Below, in pieces: positions 8,364 through 15,624 of a DNA stretch of 64,000 nt. Made by a program: the position numbers and the translations under genes. The DNA comes from Hymenobacter terrenus (GTDB lineage Bacteria > Bacteroidota > Bacteroidia > Cytophagales > Hymenobacteraceae). Within the stretch, counting starts at the first letter, position 1. The number at the start of each line of letters is the position of its first letter. Under the pieces are notes generated by a model that was given only the letters and a program-made list of their open reading frames with translations, did not search any database and had not been told where the DNA came from. Location of the stretch: positions 62,001 to 126,000 of the forward strand of contig NZ_LATM01000012.1 of the NCBI RefSeq assembly GCF_000972495.1, written 5' to 3'.

Positions 8364-8424
8364 TCAGAAACCGTACCTGGTCCTTTTTATATGGGCTGGG
8401 CTCCTTCACTATTCATCCATTTTT

Positions 8425-9198
8425 GTGTTGACTTCTGCTTCATTGAAAACTTTTTCGCAGTCGTTGGCTGCGTTTCTGCTCCTGGGGCTGTTGCTGGCCG
8501 CGCCGGCCCAGGCCCAGCGTAAGGGCCGCACCAACACCGTGGCCAACCCCGATGGCAGCCTGGCTGCCACCGCCGGCACCCCCGCCCGGCCGGCCCGCTT
8601 GCAGCCGCTGTTTGGCGGCCTCACGCCGGCCCAGGCCACCCAGGTTATTGGCGAGGCACAGCTCAAAGCCATTGTCGCCAGCTTTGCCTCGGCGGCCGAA
8701 GCCAGCTCGTTCTTCGCCACCAAGGGCTTCGATTACCTGCGCGAAAACAAGCCTGACACCGCCGTTTACCGCTTTAACCTGGCCTGGCTGCTGAACCCGC
8801 AGAACGCCGAAGCCTACCGCGGCCTGGGCGTGGTGGCCAGCGCCCAGCCCACGGCCGATGCCTCGATCAGCCTCCTCGCCAAGGGGCTGACGCTGGCGCC
8901 GAGCAACGTTCAGCTTATGAGTGACCTCGGCGCCAGCCACCTCATTCGCTACGGCCAGACCAAGAAGAAAAAAGACCTTACCACCGGCCTGGAGCTGCTC
9001 CAGCGCGCCACCACCCTCGACCCGGCCAATGCCGTGGCCTGGCAGCAGCTGGCCCGCGGCCTCTACTACCAGGAGAAATACGCCGAGGCTTGGGCCGCCG
9101 TGCACAAAGGCCAAGCGCTGAGCATCAGCAGCCTCGATTTTGACCTTATTACGGAACTGCTGGCCAAGCTGCCCGACCCCCAGGGGACGTTCAAATAA
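8425..9198 (+). CDS. exported TPR-containing protein
   Basis: About 257 residues. The frame is open from 8275, but the promoter at 8356 and a signal peptide (LKTFSQSLAAFLLLGLLLAAPAQAQ) favour a start at GTG 8425, or TTG 8428 or 8443. After cleavage at AQAQ the protein carries about three tetratricopeptide-like helical pairs: FDYLRENKPDTAVYRFNLAW, AEAYRGLGVVASAQ and LLQRATTLDPANAVAWQQLA with YYQEKYAEAWAAVHKG. TPRs bind other proteins. It probably works in the periplasm, with an unknown partner. A barrel protein gene follows 75 bp downstream and may be co-transcribed. Confidence 0.8.
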   Translation: MLTSASLKTFSQSLAAFLLLGLLLAAPAQAQRKGRTNTVANPDGSLAATAGTPARPARLQPLFGGLTPAQATQVIGEAQLKAIVASFASAAEASSFFATKGFDYLRENKPDTAVYRFNLAWLLNPQNAEAYRGLGVVASAQPTADASISLLAKGLTLAPSNVQLMSDLGASHLIRYGQTKKKKDLTTGLELLQRATTLDPANAVAWQQLARGLYYQEKYAEAWAAVHKGQALSISSLDFDLITELLAKLPDPQGTFK

Positions 9199-9273
9199 CC
9201 CGGTCGCACAGACGAATTTCGACGCGCCGTTCGTTTGCGGCCGTACAGGTGTTTTTTTCTTTAGCTAGATACT

Positions 9274-10011
9274 ATGCGGTTTCGTGCATTGATTTTTGGA
9301 GCAGTAATGGCGGGCGTATGTGGCAGCCAGACGGCCCAGGCCCAGTACCATCACCCGGTGCGCCACTACAACCGCCAGGGCCGGGCCTACTTCCGGGGCC
9401 CGCTGCACGTCACGCTCGGCGTTGGCACGGGACTCTATAATGGCGACCTCGGCAACAGCCCCGGCAACAATTTCCTGAGCCCGGCGCTGAGCCTGGGGGT
9501 GCTCTACCGCCTCACGCCGCACCTACACGTGGGCACCGAGTTTGCCTACGTGGCGCTGGGCGCCCGGGACAAAACCAAGGAGCGCGGCTTGGCTTTCACC
9601 AGCAATAATGGCCTGGGCGCGGTCTTCTTCCGCTTCGACTTACTGCCCGATGAGTCTGTATTTGCGGCTTCGCAGAGCACCGCGCCCATCTTCCAGGTGT
9701 ATGTGCAGGGCGGCGCGGGGCTGCTGCTCTACGACCCACAGTCGTACCGGGGCAACGCCCGCTCCACCAAGGGCACGGTTTTCCTGGCCCCGGAGCGCAA
9801 CGACTATCCGGCGCTGGCGGGCTTGGCTCCGGTGGGGGCTGGTTTCAGCATCCGCCTCACCGAGCAGCTGCGGGCCAACGTCGAGGGCAACTATTACTTC
9901 ACCACCACCGACCAGCTCGACGATGTGAGCAATCTGCGCCTCGGCGGGGCGTCGGCCAGCAAGGACGGCTTTGGCACGCTGATGCTGAAGGTGGAGTATG
10001 CGCTGAAGTAG
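9274..10011 (+). CDS. outer-membrane beta-barrel protein
   Basis: 245 residues with a signal peptide (MRFRALIFGAVMAGVCGSQ, cut after AQAQ). The mature part alternates polar and hydrophobic residues in strands: HVTLGVGTGLYNGDLG, LSLGVLYRLTPHLHVGTEFA, LAPVGAGFSIRLTEQLRANV and a terminal FGTLMLKVEYAL. This is the layout of OmpA-like or OmpW-like small barrels of Bacteroidota. No OmpA peptidoglycan domain is present. Function unknown. It follows the TPR gene on the same strand. The 21-bp repeat array starts 49 bp after its stop. Confidence 0.8.
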   Translation: MRFRALIFGAVMAGVCGSQTAQAQYHHPVRHYNRQGRAYFRGPLHVTLGVGTGLYNGDLGNSPGNNFLSPALSLGVLYRLTPHLHVGTEFAYVALGARDKTKERGLAFTSNNGLGAVFFRFDLLPDESVFAASQSTAPIFQVYVQGGAGLLLYDPQSYRGNARSTKGTVFLAPERNDYPALAGLAPVGAGFSIRLTEQLRANVEGNYYFTTTDQLDDVSNLRLGGASASKDGFGTLMLKVEYALK

Positions 10012-10060
10012 GGGCACCGGGCCGGGCTCATCTGAGGGGATGGCGCCGGCCTGGGGCGCT

Positions 10061-10375
10061 GCATCGGAGGATGTAGACCGGGCTCGGAAGCGTGTAAACC
10101 CAGCTCGGGACTGTGTAAATCTCGCTCGGGGCCCGGTAAATCGACCTCGGAGGCGTGTAAAGTCACCTCGGGAGCGTGTAAACTCGTCTCGGGGGCGTGT
10201 AAAATCATCTCGGGACCGTGTGAACTCGTCTCGGGACCGTGCAAAGTCATCTCGGGACCGTGTGAACCGAGCTCGGGACCGTGTAAACCCAGCTCAGGAC
10301 CGTGTAAACCGAGCTCAGGACCGTGTAAACTCGTCTCGGGACTGTGTAAACTCAGCTCTGAAGCGTGTAAATCTG
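10061..10375. repeat. tandem array of fifteen 21-bp repeats
   Basis: Units start every 21 bp from 10061. A typical unit begins kCTCGGGACCGTGTAAAC and ends in four variable bases (CCGA, CCCA, TCG or TCA types). The first and last two units are the most diverged; units 8-13 are the most alike. Because 21 is a multiple of three, both strands stay open and encode heptapeptide repeats (SSRDRVN-like on +, APETSLH-like on -). I regard neither as a demonstrated gene. The array fills most of the 455-bp gap between the barrel gene and the next gene. Confidence 0.95.
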
Positions 10376-10466
10376 TCGCTGGAAAACACTTGGGACGGCG
10401 ATTGCGAAAAAAGCCGTAACCTTGAGGGCCGCCAGGGGTCTGGGCCGGCCCTTATTTTTTAGCCGC

Positions 10467-11159
10467 ATGAACACGGAGCGCGACAAGCAGTACGCCATGA
10501 CCACGGTGCTGGTCAAATTCATTGCCGACAACCTGGCAGCCATCGGGGTAAGCCCTGCCGCTGCGGCCGAGGCAGCTGATATTCCTACCGCCTACGAGCT
10601 ACTGAAAGGGGCCGTGGGTAGGGCCCCCATCAACACCAAGCTGGTGACCGAGCAGGCCGGTACCACCCGCACGGTGCTGTTGGCAGCCCTGCCCGCACTG
10701 CTGGGCCCGTTGCGCGCCATTGCCACCAAAACCGGTGATACCGCCCTGCTGACTCGTGCTACTCTGAGCAAGAGGCAGCTGCGCAAGATGAAGCCCGAAG
10801 AGCTGCGCGACGTGAGCAAGGCCCTGTTCGCAACGGCCGATGACCACGCCACCGCCCTGGCCAGCTATGCGCTGTCGGCGCCGGTGCTGGCCCAGTTGCG
10901 GGACCTGCACGCGGCTTTCGCGAGCACTGTGGGCAGTACCAGCAGCCTCATCGACCAGCGCAGCGGCAGTAATAAGTCGGCCGAAGACCTGCTCCAGGAC
11001 CTCATGCAGCAGGTATATGAGCTGGATAAGCCCATGGAAGTGTTCCGTTTCCTGAACCCTTCCCTATATGATGCCTACAAGCGCGCCCGCCGGGTGGGCA
11101 ACTCTGGCGGCGGTGGGCGCAAGGGCAGCGGCGGTCCCGGCGAGACGCCCATTTCCTAA
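10467..11159 (+). CDS. hypothetical helical protein upstream of the TssD effector
   Basis: About 230 residues from ATG 10467 (MNTERDKQYAMTTVLVKFIA); the frame is open further upstream, but a near-consensus -7 box (TAACCTTG at ~10409-10416) argues for this start. Ala/Leu-rich and mostly helical by composition, with no signal peptide. A C-terminal basic and Gly-rich tail (RARRVGNSGGGGRKGSGG) could bind nucleic acid or be disordered. I do not recognise a family. It lies between the 21-bp array and the TssD-toxin gene, which has its own promoter, so a link to secretion is not shown. Confidence 0.65.
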   Translation: MNTERDKQYAMTTVLVKFIADNLAAIGVSPAAAAEAADIPTAYELLKGAVGRAPINTKLVTEQAGTTRTVLLAALPALLGPLRAIATKTGDTALLTRATLSKRQLRKMKPEELRDVSKALFATADDHATALASYALSAPVLAQLRDLHAAFASTVGSTSSLIDQRSGSNKSAEDLLQDLMQQVYELDKPMEVFRFLNPSLYDAYKRARRVGNSGGGGRKGSGGPGETPIS

Positions 11160-11249
11160 ACGACCATAAGCGCCGCGTACGTATTCGCCGCCCCGTCTGC
11201 CTCGCGCGGGCGGGGCGGCCTGGCTTTCGGGGCACCACCCCGAATCGCT

Positions 11250-11257
11250 TAGCTTTG
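11250..11257 (+). promoter_or_regulatory. -7 box TAGCTTTG for the TssD-toxin gene
   Basis: Exact TAnnTTTG match 31 bp before ATG 11288, giving a leader of about 25 nt. The effector and immunity genes downstream are probably transcribed from here. Confidence 0.6.
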
Positions 11258-11287
11258 CCACTCCTCTCACTATAACCCATCTCTACT

Positions 11288-12346
11288 ATGGGCGCTATCG
11301 TCGCGGAGCTGCACGTTGCCGGTCGCCGCTATCCCCTGACCTACGCCACCTACGGCGTGCATCAGGCTACCGATGCCCGCGGCCGGACCACGGCCAAGGT
11401 GCGCCACGACCTGGTGGAGTTGGTGCTGGATGTGCCCGAAGATGCCTTCCTCGAAGCCTGGGCCAACGCCCCCACCAAGCGCGATGCCGCGCATATCGTC
11501 TTCCTGGATTCGGCCGGGGGCAGCCCCATCGAAACCGTCAGCCTGGCCGGGGCCTACTGCGTGCGCTACGAGGAGGAATTCGAAACCGGCGCGAGCGGGC
11601 GCTACCAAGCCTTTGTGAGCCTCACCGACCCGGATGGCTTCTCCATTACTCCTGGGGGGCCGGCTGGGGCCTTCGTGGCCCCGGCAGCGCGGGAGCATGG
11701 CGGGCCGGGGGCGGCAGTGGCGATTGTCGAGCAGGTGAAGATGGGCACCGGGTCGGAAGCGGGCCTACCGCCCACGCCCGAGGCTATTCGCACGGGCGAA
11801 GTGGCCATGGAACAGCATCCCGACTACCCCGCCCTGGTGCAGCACCTAACCCAGCGCGGCTATCCGCTCGTCTTTCAGCAGAAAGCCCCGCATGTCGTTT
11901 TCAAGCGTGTGTGCGACAAGCAGGGGAACGTGCTACGCGAGGAAAAGCATGTGGCCGTCGTGGCTGGTATGCGCTTTCTAGACCTCGAACACGAAGCTGG
12001 CCATGTTACTCAGTTGGAGGACCACTTGGGTGGCACCGTGCCGACCGTCAAGTTCGTGCAACTGCGCCCTGACCGAGAGGTAGAGGTCAAAAATGCCACC
12101 GATGTACTACAAGGATGGCAAAATGCAGTAACCGAATACCACAACCGCTTGGTAGAATACCTGCGTTTAAAGGGACGCCACGCGTCTCCTGAATTACTGC
12201 GCCACCATCAACAGGGCATAGCTGATTGGAAAGCCGTCTATAACAAGTATCTGTTTATTCCAAAGCCTAACCCACAGAGGATTGCTTGGGCGAAGCTATA
12301 TTTCCCTGACTTAGCTGATTTAACAGAAAGTGTTCAATTCGCTTAG
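11288..12346 (+). CDS. TssD (Hcp-like) tube protein fused to an HExxH toxin tip
   Basis: 352 residues in three parts. Residues 1-~125 resemble Bacteroidota TssD/Hcp: AELHVAGRRYPLTYATYGVH, then a long VRHDLVELVLDVP strand, and YCVRYEEEFETG with FVSLTDPDGFSITPG at the end. Residues ~126-175 are a Gly/Ala/Pro linker. The tip (~176-352) has VVAGMRFLDLEHEAGHVTQL, a zinc HExxH motif (His235, Glu236, His239), suggesting a zincin peptidase or other metal-dependent toxin. Extended Hcp effectors are known in Proteobacteria; in this arrangement the tip would travel inside the tube. A candidate immunity gene starts 16 bp downstream. TssD assignment rests on recalled family pattern; the peptidase role is inferred from one motif. 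Confidence 0.75.
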   Translation: MGAIVAELHVAGRRYPLTYATYGVHQATDARGRTTAKVRHDLVELVLDVPEDAFLEAWANAPTKRDAAHIVFLDSAGGSPIETVSLAGAYCVRYEEEFETGASGRYQAFVSLTDPDGFSITPGGPAGAFVAPAAREHGGPGAAVAIVEQVKMGTGSEAGLPPTPEAIRTGEVAMEQHPDYPALVQHLTQRGYPLVFQQKAPHVVFKRVCDKQGNVLREEKHVAVVAGMRFLDLEHEAGHVTQLEDHLGGTVPTVKFVQLRPDREVEVKNATDVLQGWQNAVTEYHNRLVEYLRLKGRHASPELLRHHQQGIADWKAVYNKYLFIPKPNPQRIAWAKLYFPDLADLTESVQFA

Positions 12347-12362
12347 TTTTCTCTTGAATCTT

Positions 12363-12968
12363 ATGAAGCCGACTCCACAAGCTAACTACCCGATTAATGT
12401 TTACTCCCATATCGCTGAGAACGGAGGCTCTGAATATTACGCGGGCATTTATGGTATTCAGCTTAACCATTGGCTTAGTGTGTGTTTATGCCCGGCTTAC
12501 GATAGTACTGCTTACGGATTTCCGCCGGACTTGCGACGCTTTGAAGCTCTAAATCCTGATGATGACGTTCACAGCTTGGATGCCGCTCGGGCACTGACAA
12601 TAATGAGTGAAGGTCCATTGGTGTTGCTAGAGAGAAATGAGCAAGCAGGCTCACTTATTCAAGTCATTTACGAGCAAGACAGCAACCAGCGCTGGTACTT
12701 GGCCCATAACCACCTGGGTTCTACGGTTGGCGAGCAACGGTCTTTCTACATATATTGCCTTACTAGTGCCGAATATGCTATGTACGCCACTGAGTTGGAA
12801 GCCATCATGAACAGGGAGTTCGACGGGTCAAGACTGGAAGAGCAGCCCCGCTACTACAACGAACTGGAGAACCTGCGGCGCTACCGCGTTATTGCCCACA
12901 TCCACGAGCTACTAACCACGCATCCAGAAGTTCTTTCGCCCCACGAACGAGAAATGCTGGCGTTGTAG
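12363..12968 (+). CDS. candidate immunity protein of the TssD-zincin toxin (copy 1)
   Basis: About 201 residues from ATG 12363 (MKPTPQANYPINVYSHIAE). No signal peptide or membrane segment, so cytoplasmic. It is AT-richer than its neighbours. Blocks shared with the paralogue at 13788 are QANYPINVY, YAGIYGIQLN, PLVLLE, ELEAIMNREFDGS and LRRYRVIAHIHELL. Each copy follows one toxin tip by about 20 bp, which is the main evidence for immunity. No known family is recognised. A third, 3'-only fragment of the same family is found at 32022-32232. Confidence 0.7.
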   Translation: MKPTPQANYPINVYSHIAENGGSEYYAGIYGIQLNHWLSVCLCPAYDSTAYGFPPDLRRFEALNPDDDVHSLDAARALTIMSEGPLVLLERNEQAGSLIQVIYEQDSNQRWYLAHNHLGSTVGEQRSFYIYCLTSAEYAMYATELEAIMNREFDGSRLEEQPRYYNELENLRRYRVIAHIHELLTTHPEVLSPHEREMLAL

Positions 12969-13037
12969 CCACACTGGGGCCTACTGCGTGCGCTACGAGG
13001 AGGAGTTCGAAACCGGCGCGGGCGCTACCAGGCCTTC

Positions 13038-13766
13038 GTGAGCCTCACCGACCCGGATGGCTTCTCCATTACTCCTGGGGGGCCGGCTGGGGCCTTCGTG
13101 GCCTCGGCAGCGCGGGAGCATGGCGGGCCGGGGGCGGCGGTACCACGCGAGAAGTTGAAGATGCGTACCGGGTCGGAAGCGGGCCGGCCGCCCACGCACG
13201 AGACCGTTCGCACGGGCGAAGTGGCCATGGAGTTGCATCCCGACTATCCTGCTCTGGTCCAGCACTTGGCGCAGCGCGGCTACCCTCTCGTTTTCCAGCA
13301 AGAATACCCACACGTAGTATTCAAGCGTGTGTGTAACAAGCAAGGCGAGGTACTGCGCGAGGAAAAACATGTGGCCGTGGTGGCCGGAATGCGCTTCCTG
13401 GACCTCGAACACGAAGCTGGTCATGTCACTCAACTCGAAGACAACCTCGGCGGCAACTTGCCTACCGAAAAGTGGGTGCAACTACGTCCTGACCGGGAAG
13501 TGCTAGTGAAAAATGCGCCAGATGTATTAACGCCTTGGCAAAACGCGATAACCGAGCACCATAACCGACTGTTGGAATTCTTGCGTTTACAGGAGCGTGG
13601 GTCACCAGTGGAGTTATTGCAGAGCCATCGAAAAGGAATAGAGGAGTGGGCAAGTATTTACAACCAATATTTATTCGACCCAAGACCCAAACCGGAAAGA
13701 ATTTCCTGGGCCAAGCTGCATTTCCCTGATTTAACCAACCTTATTGCCCAGGTACGTTTCCTTTAA
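13038..13766 (+). CDS. orphan zincin toxin tip lacking its TssD half (copy 2)
   Basis: Open frame of 242 residues from ATG 13038. Similarity to the 11288 gene begins earlier, at 12976 (ggggcctactgcgtgcgcta), inside the TssD domain. A 4-nt loss near 13020 (ggcgcgagcgggcgc versus ggcgcgggcgc) breaks the frame, so only the last TssD residues, the linker and the tip remain readable. The tip keeps FLDLEHEAGHVTQLEDN. The linker DNA is nearly identical between copies while the C-terminal toxin region has diverged. Such detached tips are typical of polymorphic toxin loci. Whether ATG 13038 is used is unknown; without TssD it could not be secreted in the tube. Confidence 0.7.
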   Translation: MSLTDPDGFSITPGGPAGAFVASAAREHGGPGAAVPREKLKMRTGSEAGRPPTHETVRTGEVAMELHPDYPALVQHLAQRGYPLVFQQEYPHVVFKRVCNKQGEVLREEKHVAVVAGMRFLDLEHEAGHVTQLEDNLGGNLPTEKWVQLRPDREVLVKNAPDVLTPWQNAITEHHNRLLEFLRLQERGSPVELLQSHRKGIEEWASIYNQYLFDPRPKPERISWAKLHFPDLTNLIAQVRFL

Positions 13767-13787
13767 TCTACGCTTTCATCACGTTAT

Positions 13788-14372
13788 ATGAAACCTAGCC
13801 CGCAAGCCAACTATCCCATCAACGTCTATCCTTACACCGTTGAAAATGGGGGTTCTGAACATTATGCTGGTATCTACGGCATTCAACTAAACAATTGGTT
13901 TAGTGTATCCTTGAGCCCCGCGTATGACTTCGCCACTTACGATTTCCCAGCAGATTCCGCACGCTTTATTGCCCTCAATCCCGATGCTGTTCAAACTACC
14001 GACGGCGCCCGTGTGGAAACGGTGATAGCCGGGGCACCGTTGGTGTTGCTGGAAAAGGAAGACCAAGCTGGCCAGTTAGTGGAAATAGTGTACGAACGAG
14101 GCCGCGACCCAGAATTGCCCCCACTCGACACCCCAGAATTGGGCCGCCACTATATCTATTGCCTTACCAAGGCTGAGTATATCCAGTACGCGGCCGAATT
14201 GGAGGCCATCATGAACCGGGAATTCGATGGGTCGGAGCCAGATGAGCAGCCCCGACAGTACAACAAGCTTGACAACCTGCGCCGCTACGAGGTCATTGCT
14301 CGCATTCACGCGTTGCTGGCTGCTCACCCGGAAATTCTCACCAAATACCAGCGCGAGCTAGTAGCCTTATAA
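13788..14372 (+). CDS. candidate immunity protein, paralogue (copy 2)
   Basis: 194 residues, starting MKPSPQANYPINVYPYTVEN and clearly homologous to copy 1 at 12363 along its whole length, including YAGIYGIQLNNW, PLVLLEKEDQAGQLV and ELEAIMNREFDGSEPDEQP. It begins 21 bp after the orphan toxin tip, the same arrangement as copy 1. Keeping an immunity gene beside a disconnected tip would protect against sister strains that deliver that toxin; this is inference. No known domain recognised. Confidence 0.75.
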   Translation: MKPSPQANYPINVYPYTVENGGSEHYAGIYGIQLNNWFSVSLSPAYDFATYDFPADSARFIALNPDAVQTTDGARVETVIAGAPLVLLEKEDQAGQLVEIVYERGRDPELPPLDTPELGRHYIYCLTKAEYIQYAAELEAIMNREFDGSEPDEQPRQYNKLDNLRRYEVIARIHALLAAHPEILTKYQRELVAL

Positions 14373-14407
14373 GGCCACCCTGTAAACAGTAACCAGCGTT
14401 AAAGGCC

Positions 14408-15031
14408 ATGAATTCATTAGAAAAATCTCCGCTGGTTGCTCAAACTGTATCCACAGCTAATGCCGACTGTCGTCTGGAAGTGACCATTACCTATCCAACG
14501 GCTACTGCGTTGCACATACGATACCGCGTACACAATGCTTCGCAACTCCCTCTTTATCTATTCAACCAACTCTACAAGAGACTATACCGTCGCCCCGAAA
14601 CCAACACATTAGTTTACGACATTGACTCGAACTTGGTTAATGTGCACTTGAGCGCCGAACGTGTGACCGTGGGCAAAGCAGTGGTAGATGTCCCCGACTG
14701 GATACTTGTGGAAGCCTTGCAAACGCCTTGTCTAAGCCGGGTATTGCCTGGGGAAAGCATTGAAGAAGTAATGGAGTTAAGCTTGCCGCTTATGCCCTAT
14801 ACAGTATATGATTACTCTCCTTCGCAGGGTCCACTCGTAGCGCGTACGCTGTTCATAGAACTAGGCTATATTCTTGCCTCACCATACACGGAAAGTTTCA
14901 TTACTCCAGTAACTACGAATAGCACGGTTGAAACAGCTTACCACATTGGAGCGCTTCCAGCTGACGAACAGTCACTCATCACTGCTGGACCATTTGAGGG
15001 ATTCGTTAGCGTAGTGAGTAGCCTCTCATGA
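14408..15031 (+). CDS. hypothetical protein in the toxin-immunity island
   Basis: 207 residues starting MNSLEKSPLVAQTVSTANAD. Beta-rich by pattern: CRLEVTITYPTATALHIRYR, then PLYLFNQLYKRLYR. No signal peptide, no HExxH and no similarity to the immunity pair that I can see. It begins 35 bp after immunity copy 2 on the same strand and has a similarly AT-rich composition, so it may be another immunity gene or a remnant cargo gene. Family not recognised. Confidence 0.65.
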   Translation: MNSLEKSPLVAQTVSTANADCRLEVTITYPTATALHIRYRVHNASQLPLYLFNQLYKRLYRRPETNTLVYDIDSNLVNVHLSAERVTVGKAVVDVPDWILVEALQTPCLSRVLPGESIEEVMELSLPLMPYTVYDYSPSQGPLVARTLFIELGYILASPYTESFITPVTTNSTVETAYHIGALPADEQSLITAGPFEGFVSVVSSLS

Positions 15032-15082
15032 ACATTTCGACTTCAGGATGAGATAACTGCTTACTTACAGCGTCCTCCAAAG

Positions 15083-15370
15083 TCAACGCTCCCAGCAAGC
15101 GCGATGCCGCGCATATCATCGTCAGATTAGCGCCGGAAGCAATCTATAGCACAGAAAAAAATCTAAGCGAAGTCTATTCTTTTCCCTCTGGTATCAATAC
15201 CTATTTGATTCGTTACAGTGCTATAATGCCCATTATGGAGGCAGGAGCACAACTACAGCAAGTGGAGCCAAAGTACCAGCAAATAAGGCCTGTTTATTAC
15301 AATATCACATCAAGCATTGATTTGACCGATGCTGGAAAGTATGTCACCTTTGGTATTGACTCCAAACGAT
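15083..15370 (+). pseudogene. TssD scrap joined in frame to an unrelated tail
   Basis: Bases 15084-15123 match the TssD coding region at 11467-11506 with only a few differences (both contain caagcgcgatgccgcgcatatc). The reading VNAPSKRDAAHIIV is in the TssD frame. From there the frame stays open into unrelated sequence (RLAPEAIYSTEKNLSEVYSF, to YVTFGIDSKR) and stops at 15370. No start codon precedes the TssD scrap. It looks like the scar of a recombination that placed another toxin or immunity 3' end behind TssD. Confidence 0.6.
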
Positions 15371-15420
15371 AGTATCCGATGGCAATACACATTGCCATCG
15401 GATACTATCGTTTGGAGTCA
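15357..15420. repeat. perfect 30-nt inverted repeat with 4-nt loop
   Basis: Left arm 15357-15386 begins tgactccaaacgatagtatc; loop acac; right arm 15391-15420 is its exact complement. The left arm contains the last codons and stop of the preceding open frame, so the palindrome copies coding sequence. Homology ends exactly at the arm edges. It has no T-run, so it is not a classical terminator. Confidence 0.9.
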
Positions 15421-15569
15421 GGAAAATCTTTCTTCTCTCTCACGGAAGAAGTATGTTCCTATGACGTTTGCAGAGCGACAGTCTCGAAACCAGGGAGGGC
15501 GCTACTAGCCTTTCCTGACCCTCGCCAGCCCTGGGTACCTGAAAGAGTTGTCTATAGTCAACCAACATT

Positions 15570-15605
15570 AAAAAGGGCCGTCAGCAATGCTGACGGCCCT
15601 TTTTT
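15570..15605. terminator. bidirectional terminator before the M4 protease gene
   Basis: Perfect hairpin aaaaagggccgtcagca / tgctgacggcccttttt with a 2-nt loop. It lies 19 bp past the stop of the minus-strand protease and faces the toxin island on the other side. Confidence 0.85.
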
Positions 15606-15624
15606 ACTTACGCTTCTAAGCTTC

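Noticed and set aside
8275-8424. Longer start for the TPR protein at ATG 8275
   Set aside because: The -7 box at 8356-8363 lies downstream of that ATG, and the signal peptide begins near 8425-8443.
10040-10462. Open frame of 140 codons over the 21-bp repeats, and its antisense partner
   Set aside because: The period of 21 keeps any frame open; no start context or family likeness.
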